In this document: positions 34,402 through 46,013 of the stretch, in pieces
How the letters are laid out: every line of letters begins with the position of its first letter
Numbering within the stretch: the first letter of the stretch is position 1
Origin: Allacma fusca
Lineage: Eukaryota > Arthropoda > Collembola > Symphypleona > Sminthuridae
Direction of reading: 5' to 3'
NCBI GenBank assembly: GCA_947179485.1
Contig: OX359250.1
Location: 32,436,654-32,500,653, forward strand
DNA: 64,000 nt
Position numbers and translations under genes: made by a program
Notes under the pieces: generated by a model
Told to the model about the DNA's origin: nothing
Seen by the model: the letters and a program-made list of their open reading frames with translations, nothing else
The model's database searches: none

Positions 34402-37400
34402 GAAGGAAATAAATAGAAAATGTTTATATGCAAAGTACTTACTTAGAAAATTCACTATTATTTCTCCTACTTTGGATTTATGGCTGTGTGTAAAAACTCC
34501 CTATGCAAGTCTGCTGGCAGAGTCCTGAAGAACAATTTAACAAACGCACGCTACAGCGGACTCCGCTACAACGGAACCTTTAGGAAGACATCCGTTATTA
34601 TCCTTTCTTGTGAAAGAGAATATTATATTCCTACTAAATAAATTTTGACTGGAAAAAAGGGGGTGGGAGAGCTGAGCTGCGTGACTCCGCTGTAATACAC
34701 ACACGCTCCAGAACACTTACTATATGTGTGTGGGAGCTACAGGGGGAGCTTGTTGTAACTGAGAGAGAGTAGTTTGTCCTTTTTTAAGAGAATTTTTTTT
34801 TCAGGGGACCTTAACACTGGACGCTGTTCATTTCATAGTGTCTGAGAAATTCTTTAGAAGGGATGGGGCATGGAAGGAGATAAAGCTAAAATTGAATTTC
34901 CTTGGGAATGAGAATTGACTGTAGCTCTTTGAGAATTATTCCGGGGCGACAGAGAGTGTTTGAGAAATAACTTAAGCATGGGAGAGAGAGAGAGAGAGAG
35001 AAAGAACGTTTTTTACTCGAGAAATAACCTTTCATTATACGTTAGCATTATTGCAAGAATGCGTGAGGTTGTTACTTCAGGCTTTGAGCACTATTTCCCG
35101 AAACACATGTGTGAGACACCTTGTTGTAAATAGGAATGAAAAAATTCGGGGAACTCCAGCCAGTATAGGGGTAAATGCTTGGACCTGAATCCATTTCACA
35201 CTTACGCTACCACATTATTATTGTTGAGGGTATAGCGTGTGTGAATGTGTGTGTGTGTGTGTGTGTGTGTATGTTTGTGTGTGTTCAAAAACTAGGAGTA
35301 AATTGGAGCTTAGCGTAACGACAGGAAGAAAGCAAAGTGCAAATTTGCTTCCAAACCTTTTAGAAATTTTCTCCAATTACGTTAGACACAGGTGTTGTGT
35401 ACAGTACTTGTTCTTGCACTGTGTGTTTTTGTCTGTGTATTTCTGTATCTACCCTTTTGAATTTTTCTGTAGATTCTTAAATATATTTCCTGCTTAGGAA
35501 ACAAAGTAGAAATTCCAGGGTGGAGGAAAACGTTTCCTTCTCCTAGTCTCCCTGGTTGTATGGAGAAAGTTTTGGTTCCAATTTGTAGGAAATGTTTTTC
35601 AGATTTTAAAAAAATGCCTTTGATACTGTATTCAAGGATTTTGGGTGGAGATGAAACAAATTCCAGCAGATTTGGGAGAAAATTTTGAGTAGATTTTGTG
35701 AGATTAGATTTTTCTGCTATTGTACATTTTGTGGGCCAGGGGAGGGACAGGTGTTGCGGGGCCCGGGAAAACATTGGGTAATGGAATGCGGAGGAGGATG
35801 GGTTGAGGAGCCCCTGTAGATATGGCTCCTGAGTGGACTATGGACAGGGTTGGTCATAACGACGCTGTTTATGTGCAACACGTGATGTGTTTATTTGATA
35901 TGAAGACCAGTGTAAACATTTGATTGTTTGATGAGCTTCACAGTTTAGCTCCGCGAATTCGGGTAGTCGACCGGGCACATATGTAATTTCATTATGGAGG
36001 GATATACAGAGACAGATGAATGTATCCGTGAGGTACAGAGTTTCCGTGAGTTGAATGAGAAGGCTGAGTTGGTCTGTTTACTCTTCCTACTGCTATTTAT
36101 TTGCTCGTACCTGGTGCGTTGATTGGCTTGACCACAGAGATGGAGAGTCAACCTGTGGGCGAAATAAAATGTATCTGTTTGGCATCTTCTTCCTCTCCGT
36201 ATGCCTCTATTCCGGGCATGTATTTGTATTTGTGGGCTGTAGAGCGGTAAGTCTTCCATAAAAAACAAGGAAGTGTTGTAGGCAATTATTTCTTTTCAGG
36301 GAGGAACTAATGCACATATTTATTTTTTCCTGGGGAAAATACCTCAGGAAACCTTTCCCCCTCCCCAAAGCTCAATTTGTATTTGAAGATATTCTCTAAT
36401 TTGTGGGATTTTTCCTTGATTTCAAAAAATGTATCTTCATCACACTTGCTCAAAAACTATGGTGAAAGTACGGTTGGGAAATTACCACGGTGAAAGTACG
36501 GTTGGGAAATTACCACGGTGAAAGTACCGTAGTGAAAGTACAGTGGTGAAAGTACCATGGTGAAAGTACCTTGGAGAAAGTACCGTGGAGAAAATACGGA
36601 AGCGAATACAAAAAATTGAAATAAAAATATGGAATACATTTTTTAAATACCGGAATTTAGTAATTAACTTCTAATGTGGTTTCTTGAATGAGCTAGGATG
36701 GGAGTAAGGTATAGTGTCACTGCTATGCCTCAGTGGGCGCAAACTTGTAAGGGAGGGTTTGTAACGTCGGATTTATAACCTAAGATTTGCAAAACTATTT
36801 ACAAGGGGTATTTGAGGATCCCTCGAGCCCGTAGCTCTTACTAGTGTTTTATGGTAAGAAGACAATCAAGACTCGGACATTGTTTACTTCCAGTAAGGGT
36901 CTTGTAAATTGAACCCGGGGAGAAAGTACAAAAGGGGAAATGTGTGGTGCTGAGAGGAAAATGTAATCAGAATTTCTGTCAAAGTAAGTTTGCCCAAGTC
37001 AGTTTTTTGTGGGGGGGCTGCATTTACACTGGGCTGGAAATGTTTGTAGACGAAGGCCTTAAAAGAAATAGAAAAGGTTTATAGAAAAGGTTTACTGCTT
37101 CTCCCCGGTTGACGTCCCTGATTCTCCCTCTCAAGTTCCCTCTGAGGTTTGAGTGGAGGGGATGGATAGCGACAGGATTTAATGGGTATTTTGTGTCCTT
37201 GTGTTTTTCCAGGTGGAGAAAGCAGCGTTAGAAGTGCACTTCTTCGACCGTGATGATAATTATGCCAAGGGCTTGGAATGGTACCGTCAACATTTGCCCG
37301 AGTGCAGTGAGGATCAGATCTCGATTGAGAAGAGTCCGAGTTACTTTGTGACTCCGGAGGTACCCGAAAGAATCCATGCAATGAATAGCTCTATCAAATT

Positions 37401-39881
37401 GTTGCTCATCGTTAGGGAGCCTGTAACCCGAGTCATTTCTGATTACACGCAAATTTATGGGACCAACTCCAAGCCGCACGTAAGTTTCATAGATTACTTC
37501 AATTTCTTTCCCATCTCTCACTTTCTCCGACTTTCTCTTATTTTCTCCCATACTTTCTCCTATACTTTCTCCAGCTTTCCCCTACTTCCTCTTGCATTCT
37601 CCGTCCCACACTCGCCAGTAGACTTGAACTCTCCGGGTCTTAGGAGAGTTCTCACAGTTTACATAACTCTTCCCAGTAATTCACACGTATGAACGGGTGT
37701 GAGTTTCTGTTTTGAGTGTCTTTTAGGGATAGTCCTGGGAGCTGTATGTGGAGGATGAGCACAGAATTTTTATAGGCATCAAAACCTCCTAGCTATAAAC
37801 CCACGAACCTCCTTCCCAAAGCATTCCCAGCCAAAAAAAAAAGGTGTCACACACACACACACGAGGGAAGGTGCGGAAATCCTCCATGTTGAGTGTGTCT
37901 CCTCCGAGTAGTCGACAGACTCTTCCTCCTGTGCAAGGTCCCAAGTCTTGTGGGGAGAGGTCCTAATACCTGAGTGCGAGGGGATAATAATGTATATCCC
38001 CGGAATTTGCATGGACGCTCCCAGACCCGGGGTAATAGTTGTAAAAAGAGATGTGCGAGTTTTACAAGTCACATTTCCGTGGATAGAATCGGAGGGGACA
38101 CATTGCTAGCTGTTGGAGTCACCATAAAAGTCAGTTAGGTCACAGATGTGAATACATTACAATGCCTTTTTTTTTATCCCCCCCGACCACATGTCCTACT
38201 CCTTCCTCCACTCCCGTCCTTTTCGTATTCCTTCCACAGACGTCTGCCTAGCCGTCGTTCCAGTGACGATACTGAGGCTTAACTTCCCATGTAACAGCAC
38301 TCGATAGAATCCTACATCCGCATATGTCTACAATACCTTACGCAAACAATAATAATTCCATTGTAACTTGTGGGCACAATGAGGCAGTCAAATAAATACA
38401 AAATCCTACACAAAATCAATACCAAATCCTATAGTCACAATTGTACAAAATCACTAACAAATAATTACACAGGATCCTATAATAGTCAAATGCTATGTTA
38501 AAAGACATGTAGTACAATGCTCAAATAAAACCCAAGTCCTTTAGACACAAATGCCCAAAATCAGTATGTAGTAGGAAAAATTACGCAAAATCAATAGTAG
38601 GAAAAATTATAGAAAATCCAACAATCCCTAAAAAATGGCTCTTAAAAATTATGCATACAAATTTTAGAATAAAATAGACGCTCGATGTTGTTACACAGCA
38701 AAAGGTACATATGTACGTTGAAAGCTACGGAGTAGTAAGGAGCAATTCAAGGAACAAAAACATTGTCACACTTCCACCAAAATGGTTATACTTGCCCCCA
38801 GATCCCTATCCATACATACATACTTATACATGTTAACAACCTGTTCCAAGGAGGACTCTAACTGAGTCAGTACAAGGCCGTGTGTACAAGTCCATTATAG
38901 AGAAATCCAAGGAGGCTCCTTGAGAGTAGGTACAAGAGTTAGGAACAGAACTGGCCCAGTTAATCCTCCCCGCGTATAAATACATAAGTTGTGAATCTCA
39001 TCTGAATCTTGTTGTCTGATATGGGAGAGAGAAGTTTTCACACTTTCGCACTTTCCCGAAAACTTTCCCTGATATCTCTTTTACTCTGGAAAAACCTCCC
39101 GAAGAACCTTCTGCACTGATGCTCTTGGGCTCATGGCTTTCTTTTGTCCTCCGAATCTGTTACTACTCTTCTTCCCCTCCCCCTCCCTCCCCTGTAATAG
39201 TTCCCTGACTGGAGTGAAAGTTACTTTCTCCATAAGTGAGTTCCACTCCGGGTGTGTCTAACTACATGTGACTCCTTGGAACTATGTGGGTTTTGTGTAG
39301 ACAGGAGAAAGTAGGTTCGGTGTTCAAAAGTGAGTGAGCCCAAGGCGACAGAGTTCCCCGAGAGTTTCCCAAAGTTTTTTTTTTTTTTTTTTGCTTTTGC
39401 TCAAAGACTTTATTGTTGTTTACAGAATGGCACGAAGAGCCCCCGCCTGGAAGACCTGGTATTGCAGAGTGACGGGTCAGTGAACGTCCATTACAAAGCA
39501 ATCCGAATCTCGTTGTACTCTCGCTATCTCCAGCGCTGGCTGGATGTCTTTCCTCCGACACAAATCCACGTCATTGACGGTGACGCCTTGATCCGTGATC
39601 CGTACCCACAGCTCCGAGACGTGGAACGATTCCTGGGTTTAGAGCCTCGTCTCCAACGTGATAACTTTTATTTCAACTCTACAAAGGGTTTTTACTGCTG
39701 GAGAAAGCTGGAGGGGGACAGTCGCAACGAAACTGGTCTTCACTGCCTCAACGACTCCAAAGGACGTCGACACCCGCCCGTGGACCGCTACATCGTCTCA
39801 AAACTCCGACGATTCTACAATCCCCACAATCTCCGCTTCTATGACATGGTAGGCCGGGATTTTGGTTGGCCAGAAAAATAA
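30694..39881 (+). CDS. Heparan sulfate glucosamine 3-O-sulfotransferase (HS3ST1/5-like), 3 exons
   Basis: Exons are 30694-31095, 37213-37479 and 39426-39881 (stop TAA). All junctions are GT-AG and phase 0, giving 374 aa. The product would transfer sulfate from PAPS to the 3-O position of glucosamine in heparan sulfate, in the Golgi. Seen: a ~65-residue cytosolic N-terminus, a single hydrophobic anchor at about residues 66-84 (type II topology), and the PAPS 5'-phosphosulfate loop RKCGTRAL (118-125). EVHFFD follows (Glu141 is equivalent to the catalytic base of HS3ST1), then IEKSPSY (Lys174), and REPVTRVISDY (Arg202 and Ser210, 3'-phosphate binding). Cys314 and Cys330 match the family disulfide, but with 15 residues between them instead of 8. 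The PAPS-loop KGRRHPPVD is present. N-glycosylation sequons lie at about 192, 224, 307, 324 and 332. Similarity to HS3ST1/HS3ST5 runs through the whole catalytic domain. The start codon directly follows a CAG acceptor, which suggests an upstream untranslated exon. An in-frame ATG at 30613 would add 27 residues but is less likely. Confidence 0.93.
33759..33810. repeat. (GA)n microsatellite
   Basis: About 52 bp of pure GA, within intron 1 of the sulfotransferase gene. Confidence 0.97.
34337..34399. repeat. (GA)n microsatellite
   Basis: About 63 bp of pure GA, the longest such tract in the window, in intron 1 of the sulfotransferase gene. Confidence 0.97.
34552..34694. mobile_element. Short MITE-like element in intron 1
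   Basis: The left end TACAGCGGACTCCGC is mirrored at the right end, whose reverse complement reads TACAGCGGAGTCACGC. This makes a ~143-bp inverted-repeat unit. It belongs to the recurring family in this window whose ends begin TACAGTC or TACAGCGG and continue into a TAACGG-type motif. There is no coding capacity. The inverted ends are seen; mobility is inferred. Confidence 0.45.
35237..35285. repeat. (GT)n microsatellite
   Basis: Nearly pure GT dinucleotide in intron 1 of the sulfotransferase gene. Confidence 0.93.
36459..36592. repeat. Tandem repeat of GGTGAAAGTACCGT units
   Basis: Two 28-bp copies (GGTGAAAGTACGG followed by TTGGGAAATTACCAC) lead into about six ~14-bp copies of a GTGAAAGTACCGT-like unit. 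It lies in intron 1 of the sulfotransferase gene and contains the GAAAGT word that is common across this region. Confidence 0.75.
37480..39425 (+). other. Intron 2 of the 3-O-sulfotransferase gene
   Basis: The donor is CAC|GTAAGT and the acceptor is TTTACAG preceded by a run of about 18 T at 39377-39394. The 1.95 kb between holds clustered ACTTTCTCC words (37510-37575), (CA)n near 37848 and an ACAAAATCCTA-like degenerate repeat at about 38385-38640. No exon was found in it. Confidence 0.85.
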
Positions 39882-40039
39882 CTTCCAATCACCCTCAATT
39901 GTTTTCTATTTACAAGTAAAAAAAATATCTAGTCCTACCTTAAATACCTATAATTATTAACTGTAAACATATCTTTAACAATAATTACAGCTGTAAACTC
40001 CACACAAAATATGAACTTAGTTGTAACATAATGACATAT

Positions 40040-40045
40040 AATAAA
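40040..40045 (+). promoter_or_regulatory. Poly(A) signal AATAAA of the sulfotransferase gene
   Basis: This is the first canonical AATAAA after the stop codon, about 160 nt downstream. A second copy lies at 40102-40107. The A/T-rich setting makes chance hexamers common, so the assignment is inferred. Confidence 0.5.
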
Positions 40046-40107
40046 CACTAGCTGTAATTATTAATTCTACAATCTTACTATATATCTATATATACAAAAA
40101 TAATAAA

Positions 40108-41597
40108 TGACAACTTACAAAACCCACAATTACTACTACTAGAGAGCCACACTATAGTCACACGTCCACTCACGGTGGACGAGACAACCAATCAAATTAG
40201 AAACAGGAACCTTCCTCAGAAACTACATATCAAAAGGGAAAGGGAGCGTTGAGGATTTTTTTGAGAGACAGAGGAAGAAAACAAAGTCTATATTTCACAT
40301 TAGAAAAAAAACACTATGAATCAATAATAATTGAAATTGAATAAAAATAGAAGGTCTCATCTGAAACAACAAAACTCTTATTACTTACTATGGCCAAACA
40401 AAAATGTCCCAATTCATGTACACTCTCCTCCAGTATTGTTATTGGAGTCGGACGCACATTTCCTCCTCATACAAAGGGGGGAAAGACAAAAAAAAATTTC
40501 GTAATGCGTCTGTCTCCCCTGGATACTTGTGCATGACTTTATTGTTGAAGAGTCAAGGCTTCATATATAGCATTGCTACAATTACATACATATCTGTGTC
40601 TACCCTATGTACTACTACACTCACGTTAAAAAAACGCACATCTCACATAAAATTTGCACACAGGGTCTGCACACGGAAATAAAAAGTGTAGGCGTTGCTT
40701 ATATATATAATTATAGATATATATATGTATCTATATAGTTACATATATTAAGATAGAGTGTAGATAGGAAATATTAGCCGTAAAAAAATATACAGAGTAT
40801 ATCAAGAAGTGCAGGCCTCTTTCCAGGCCTCACGCATTTTCGGATACTTAATCATTGGAAATAAAAGACAAAAGCCAAGACATATTTGAGTGAGGGGGGA
40901 GAAAGCACTAGAGAAATTGGGAGGAAGAGAAATTCTCTTCTCTTTGTATCTATATGTGTAAGTGTTATGGGGAAGAAACCAATTTTTGAGACGATTTTCC
41001 CGCCAATTTCATTTTATTCCCTTCCGCTTCCCCCCACCACTCTATAGATCCCATATTCCATAAATTTCTGCAACAGATGCAATAATACTTGTTCACTCTC
41101 CCAGCCATCCATAGACAGAGAGAGAGAGAGAGGGAGAGGGAGAGAGAGTCCTGAACCCACAGACACTTGTATGTGTTAGTGTTCACAAATCATTTCTCTT
41201 ACAGAGAGTAATCCCAGATTGCATTGTGCTCCAGGATAGGAGGAAAAAGCTAAATCTTTTTTTTTATCTCTGCCCTTAAAAAATAGCTATTTGTAGGGAT
41301 GCTCGGCGGAGAGCTTCCTCCGGGTTAACAATAGGGCACTCACAACTTCTCGCACCAAATTAGTCATCACTGGAATTGTGTAAGGTGGGAGGAGGTGATT
41401 TTTTTCCCACCAGAATCCACCCTTTTGTTGAGCGTTCCTCCAGTTTTTTTTCTTCTTCTTCGGGTGAGCTCCGTCCGAGCTCATATCCAACTCATATGTA
41501 CAAAAGTCAGGATTTGGGGGAGAGACGTTCAATTCCCATTTGTTCTTACACTTTTAGAGTAAATACGTTTTGGTATTCAGAGTACACTGGGATTAGT
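40108..41597. other. Noncoding stretch downstream of the sulfotransferase
   Basis: A/T-rich with (TA)n near 40700-40735 and (GA)n at 41116-41150. No gene supported. Confidence 0.5.
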
Positions 41598-41815
41598 ATC
41601 TACTTGTGGAAAATACTGGGTTTTGTATTTGTGGAAAATACACTGGGTTTTGTATTTGTGGAAAATACACTGGGTTTTGTATTTGTGGAAAATACACTGG
41701 GTTTTGTATTTGTGGAAAATACACTGGGTTTTGTATTTGTGGAAAATACACTGGGTTTTGCATTTGTTGAAAATACACTGGGTTTTGTATTTGTGGAAAA
41801 TACACTGGGTTCTAT
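41598..41815. repeat. 27-bp minisatellite, eight copies
   Basis: The unit GTATTTGTGGAAAATACACT+GGGTTTT is nearly perfect across eight copies. Each contains the near-palindromic GTATTTGTGGAAAATAC. The unit is 9 codons long, so ORFs stay open in several frames; none is credible. Confidence 0.95.
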
Positions 41816-41974
41816 GTGTGTGTGTACAATATAGCCTGCGTCCAGTAGTAATTATTACATTTCTCCAAAATACTGCCACAGCAAGTATGTACGATATGTA
41901 GAGAGTACGGGGGATACAGAAAATTAGGGGACACACATTACACTCAAAAATACATAATGTGCGAGGATGTGGTG

Positions 41975-42370
41975 AGCAGGGGAAATGCGTACGAAGACAT
42001 AGGAAGCACAGTCAATGCGTACAAAAACTTAGGGAGCACAGTTCCAGCGTACAATATAAGAAGCAGAGTAGATGCCTTCAAAAATATAGGAAACGGAGTG
42101 AAAGCACACGAAAATATAAGACCAGGGTGAAAGCATCCAAAAATACAAGACCAGAGTGAAAGCATCCAAAAATACAAGACCAGAGTGAAAGCATCCAAAA
42201 ATATAAGACCAGAGTGAAAGCATAGGAAAATACACCAATAGAGTGAAAACATACGAAAATACAGGAACAGAGTGAAAGCATGGGAAAATATAGAAAGCAG
42301 AGTAAAAGCGTTCGAAAACATCAGAATCAAGTAAATGCGTACAAGAATATAGGAGTACAATGCTTAAAAA
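41975..42370. repeat. 29-bp minisatellite, about 12 copies
   Basis: The unit ACCAGAGTGAAAGCATCCAA+AAATACAAG repeats with starts at 42121, 42150, 42179 and 42208, and in more diverged form on both sides. The GTGAAAGCAT part resembles the regional GAAAGT word. Confidence 0.92.
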
Positions 42371-43239
42371 TAGCAGCACAACCCATCCAAGTACCACTAC
42401 GTTTACAGTAGTACAGTCCCATGTAGACCCTATGATTACAATGAGGTTAGGACTCACCCAAGCGAAAGGAGAAAATACACTGGTAAAAGTAATGCAAGAG
42501 GAGGTAAACAGATGTTGTAATGATTAGAGGAGCAGAGAGTGAGAGAGAGAGAGAGAGAGAGAAAGAAAAAAAAAGAAAAAGTATTTGCCAATTCCACCGG
42601 AATTTTTCCCTGCATAACTGTACACGTACCTTTCACCACATGAAGCTTGACTGTAGCTCCCTAGGAAGTTATCCTTTAACTGCACAAAACTGCGAGGATA
42701 CAAAAGTTTAGAAAACCCTTGTAAAATTTTCAGTCTCTACACTCGAGGACGGAGTAATTTCCCCTAGAGCAACATCAGCAAAAGGCATACAAAAATACAT
42801 AAACACAAGCAGATAAACAAACACGCACACATGCTCTTTCCCCTGTACATATATCTATGTATTCATTATCCTCCAATCCCAAGGAGTTCCTATGAGCAGG
42901 AGACGGGGAAAGGGAGAGGAGACAGGATTCTCATGGCTTTTGTAACTTTCTCTTTTTTTAGTTACTGATTTTCTTCAAGAGCGTCTTTAATATTAATAAA
43001 GATAGACTTCAGCTTGAATGACTCTTCCCCCTCCTGGTATCACCCATTAATGGAATCAAATGGGAAATCCTACCTGCTCTGGCCGCAAAGCATTAAACTC
43101 CATTTTACTCTGACATCCCCTTAGACTTCTCCATTTTTCTCTCGGTGTCTCTATTTTATATTTAATATTTCTTATTTACATCTCCACTCTACTCCACATT
43201 ACCATCCCGGAACACTTGCGAATTTTAACACTGACAAAG

Positions 43240-43400
43240 ATTCCGTCAAAATCAGTCTCTTTCAAATTCTGACAAAATTAGCGTCTTTAGAATTCTCACA
43301 AAAATTGGTCTTTAGAACTCGGACAAGAAAAGCGTCTTTAAAATTCTGTCAAAAATAACATCTATAGAATTCTGCCCAAAATACTATTTTTAGAACTCTA
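43240..43400. repeat. Degenerate ~33-bp repeat
   Basis: Four to five imperfect copies of AATTCTGACAAAAATAGCGT+CTTTAGA-like text. Confidence 0.7.
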
Positions 43401-43449
43401 AGAAAGCAGTCTATCAAGTCCCTCAAGGGAAATAGTAGGGGGTAAAGTT

Positions 43450-43545
43450 CCAGTGAAAAATAATAGCATGGGTGTAAAATTCCAGTGAAAAATAGTAGCA
43501 TGGGTGTAAAATTCCCAAGAAAAATAGTAGCATGGGAAATCCTGA
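43450..43545. repeat. 32-bp repeat, three copies
   Basis: The unit CCAGTGAAAAATAGTAGCAT+GGGTGTAAAATT starts at 43450 and 43482; a shortened copy starts at 43514. Confidence 0.9.
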
Positions 43546-45973
43546 AGAAAAAAAAGAAATTCCGTCATTTTTCTGACACGCGCTTGTCAAAATATGACGC
43601 ACTAGTCAAAAGCTGGCATGTGTGTCAATTTGAGCTGTCCTTAGTGATTCCTTCTCAATTTTCCTAAAAGATGCGGAAGAGGAATTGTCAGGGAGGGAAT
43701 CCTGCTCCGCGTACAGTATTATTGAGGAGCTCCGTACATAATAAGTTCCCATGTGAATTGTACTATTTGATAAGGTCCTTGATATGTTTTACATTTGAGA
43801 TGAGATGCAAAAGTACCTTTACAATTTTCCTGTTGGCAAGCCTCGGATTTCGTGTGATGTCACAATATATGCACACATGACATTTTACAAGCATTTGGTG
43901 CAGTCATGCGAGAGTGGGCTCTGCGGACGTCCCTGCACTCTTATATCTCCGTCCTTCGAAACAAGGATCCAGGACGGTGAGGTAGGAATGTCACAGAGGT
44001 ATATAGATCTTGGGACCCGTTGTTAGTAGGAACACCACCCCTCCTCCACCCGTCATCTTTTATCTCTGTCGAGTTCAAAAAAGATAATAACAATTGTAGT
44101 TGACAGGGAGACGTCTGTCTCCATCGAGTATTTGCCCTGCATAGCAAAATCCCCAACTTGATGTATACACTTATGTCTATGGACGTGTAAAAACGCAAAT
44201 GTATTCTCTGCAATTGCTCCGCATCAGAGCCTTCCCCAGGACTAGGTATTAAACCCCTTTTTTTACAGCAATGCATATTATTATGTGTTCAGTATGACAT
44301 AGGGCTCCCATGCAACTTTTTGACACTATCCCCTTTTTATTTACAAGGGCAGGCCATCATTGTAGCAGGGAGTATGTTCCCGGCTCCTAAGACACATTTA
44401 AATACGTTCCTCCATAAAAAAAAGTTCCCCTTGACACACTTATTGTTAGTACAGAGAGGTCTGACTCTCCGAATTTCTTCGCTGGGGAAAGTCACGGGCC
44501 AATCCAACTCCTATTGTACACTCCTCAGGTGTACTCACTATAATATCGTTACACACTGCAGATTTTTCCGAGACACGTGGTCCTCAGTATATCTATATGC
44601 ACTCCCCCCTAAAATATCCTATCTCCATATCCTCCCAGCCTACACGACGCCCGTCGTTCATAAAGATATTTAAGGGCTGGGGTCGTAAAATGGGAGATGG
44701 AAGGGAAGATTGGTCTTTTAATATTTTAATCTCCAATCCGAGTTAAAACAGTGATAATAAATAGAGTCTCATTCCTCCTCTTTTCCCCCCCCCCCTCTCC
44801 TGTAATTTACAACACGGACCGTCATGGTGAGCTTCCAATCTCTCTCCCAGCCCCAGTCAATTCTCTCCCAAGAAGGTCTGAGTCCGGGTTGAGGGACACG
44901 AGAGGAATGGGAAAATCCACGTGTAATTTTAGAACAGCAGGTGAGAGAGTGGTTGTTTTAAAGTTTTTATTAAAAGTCCTGATAAAAATAACTTTGAGGA
45001 CATAAAATCTTTTAACGACCTCTCTCTCTCTCTCTCTCTCTCTCTGGCCCCCACTTTCTCAATTTGCCCCAACCACGAAGGAAATTTAATAAGAGTCTAA
45101 GAGTTACACCTGGAGCTAACACATTTCAAATGCATATTGTTCGTACTACTTGTATGTATGTATATTACGTGACGTAAAAAAAAACATATCGTTCATATCT
45201 CTGGATATGGAGTAATGCATTCAGATCCGTTAAAAAAAAAGGGCAATGGAGTCGTTCAATGGCCAGATAAACCTGGGGGTTTCATTAAGGATAATACAGA
45301 TAGTTTTGAAAGATCAGACGGGGGATTAAATAGTAATATAAAAACCTACTAAAAACTATTTTCAGGACCTAATCCTTGAATAAAACTATTAAGAGTGAGA
45401 GAGCTCAGGGGGAATTGATCCCAAGGATCCTCCGTGTACTTTCTCCACTAAATTATTCCCTGTGTCATTTCCTAAGGGCTGAGTCTCTCTCTCTCTCTCT
45501 GTGAATTGGAGTAATAGCCCCGGCTTCGGAATATTACCTGGGATATAGGGAGAGCCAAATGTGAAAACAAAAAAAAACTGGGAATAATTTCTAAAGTGGA
45601 GTTTTTAAAATTTGATGGACCTTCCCGAACTTTGTCCTGAAAGTTTGTCAAAAGGCTGCTCAGTTTTTGAGAAGGGGAGGAAGGAAGGGGGGAACAAAAT
45701 TGAGTTCCATGGGAACTCTTAATGTCAATCTTAGGAAAATATTTTAAGTTGGTGTATCTGTATAGTTGTATATGTGTATGTATGTATGTGTGTTTGTATG
45801 CTTGTGTGTATATGTGTATGTGAGTGTGTGTGAGGGAAATAGGAAAGAATTTTAAAATTTAATGGAGGAGGGAAGCTTGGGAGAAAATAGTGAGAAAATT
45901 CTGGAGAAAATAGGCCATTAGTCCTGTGCAAAAGATGAATGGTATAAGATGAGAATTTCCCTGATGGTTCTTC

Positions 45974-46013
<40 letters not shown>

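Larger units (their letters stand above)
31096..37212 (+). other. Intron 1 of the 3-O-sulfotransferase gene
   Basis: This 6.1-kb intron runs from donor CAG|GTATGC to acceptor TTTTTCCAG. It holds (CTC)n at about 31245-31266, long pure (CT)n or (GA)n tracts (33300-33365, 33759-33810, 34337-34399, 34981-35002), a (GT)n tract at 35237-35283, a MITE-like element at 34552-34694 and a short GAAAGTACCGTG tandem array near 36460-36590. I found no further exon; the protein is continuous across the splice. Confidence 0.85.

Noticed and set aside
35945..36268. 107-aa minus-strand ORF and overlapping 68-aa plus-strand ORF in intron 1
   Set aside because: No recognisable domains, and both strands are open by chance.
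39330..39425. In-frame extension of sulfotransferase exon 3 to an upstream ATG
   Set aside because: It reads through a poly(T) tract and the TTTACAG acceptor; the protein is continuous with exon 2 without it.
41598..41815. Regular short repeats resembling a CRISPR array
   Set aside because: Units are contiguous with no unique spacers, and the DNA is eukaryotic.
44320..44673. 117-aa plus-strand ORF
   Set aside because: Not recognised, no splice partners and no codon signal I can see.
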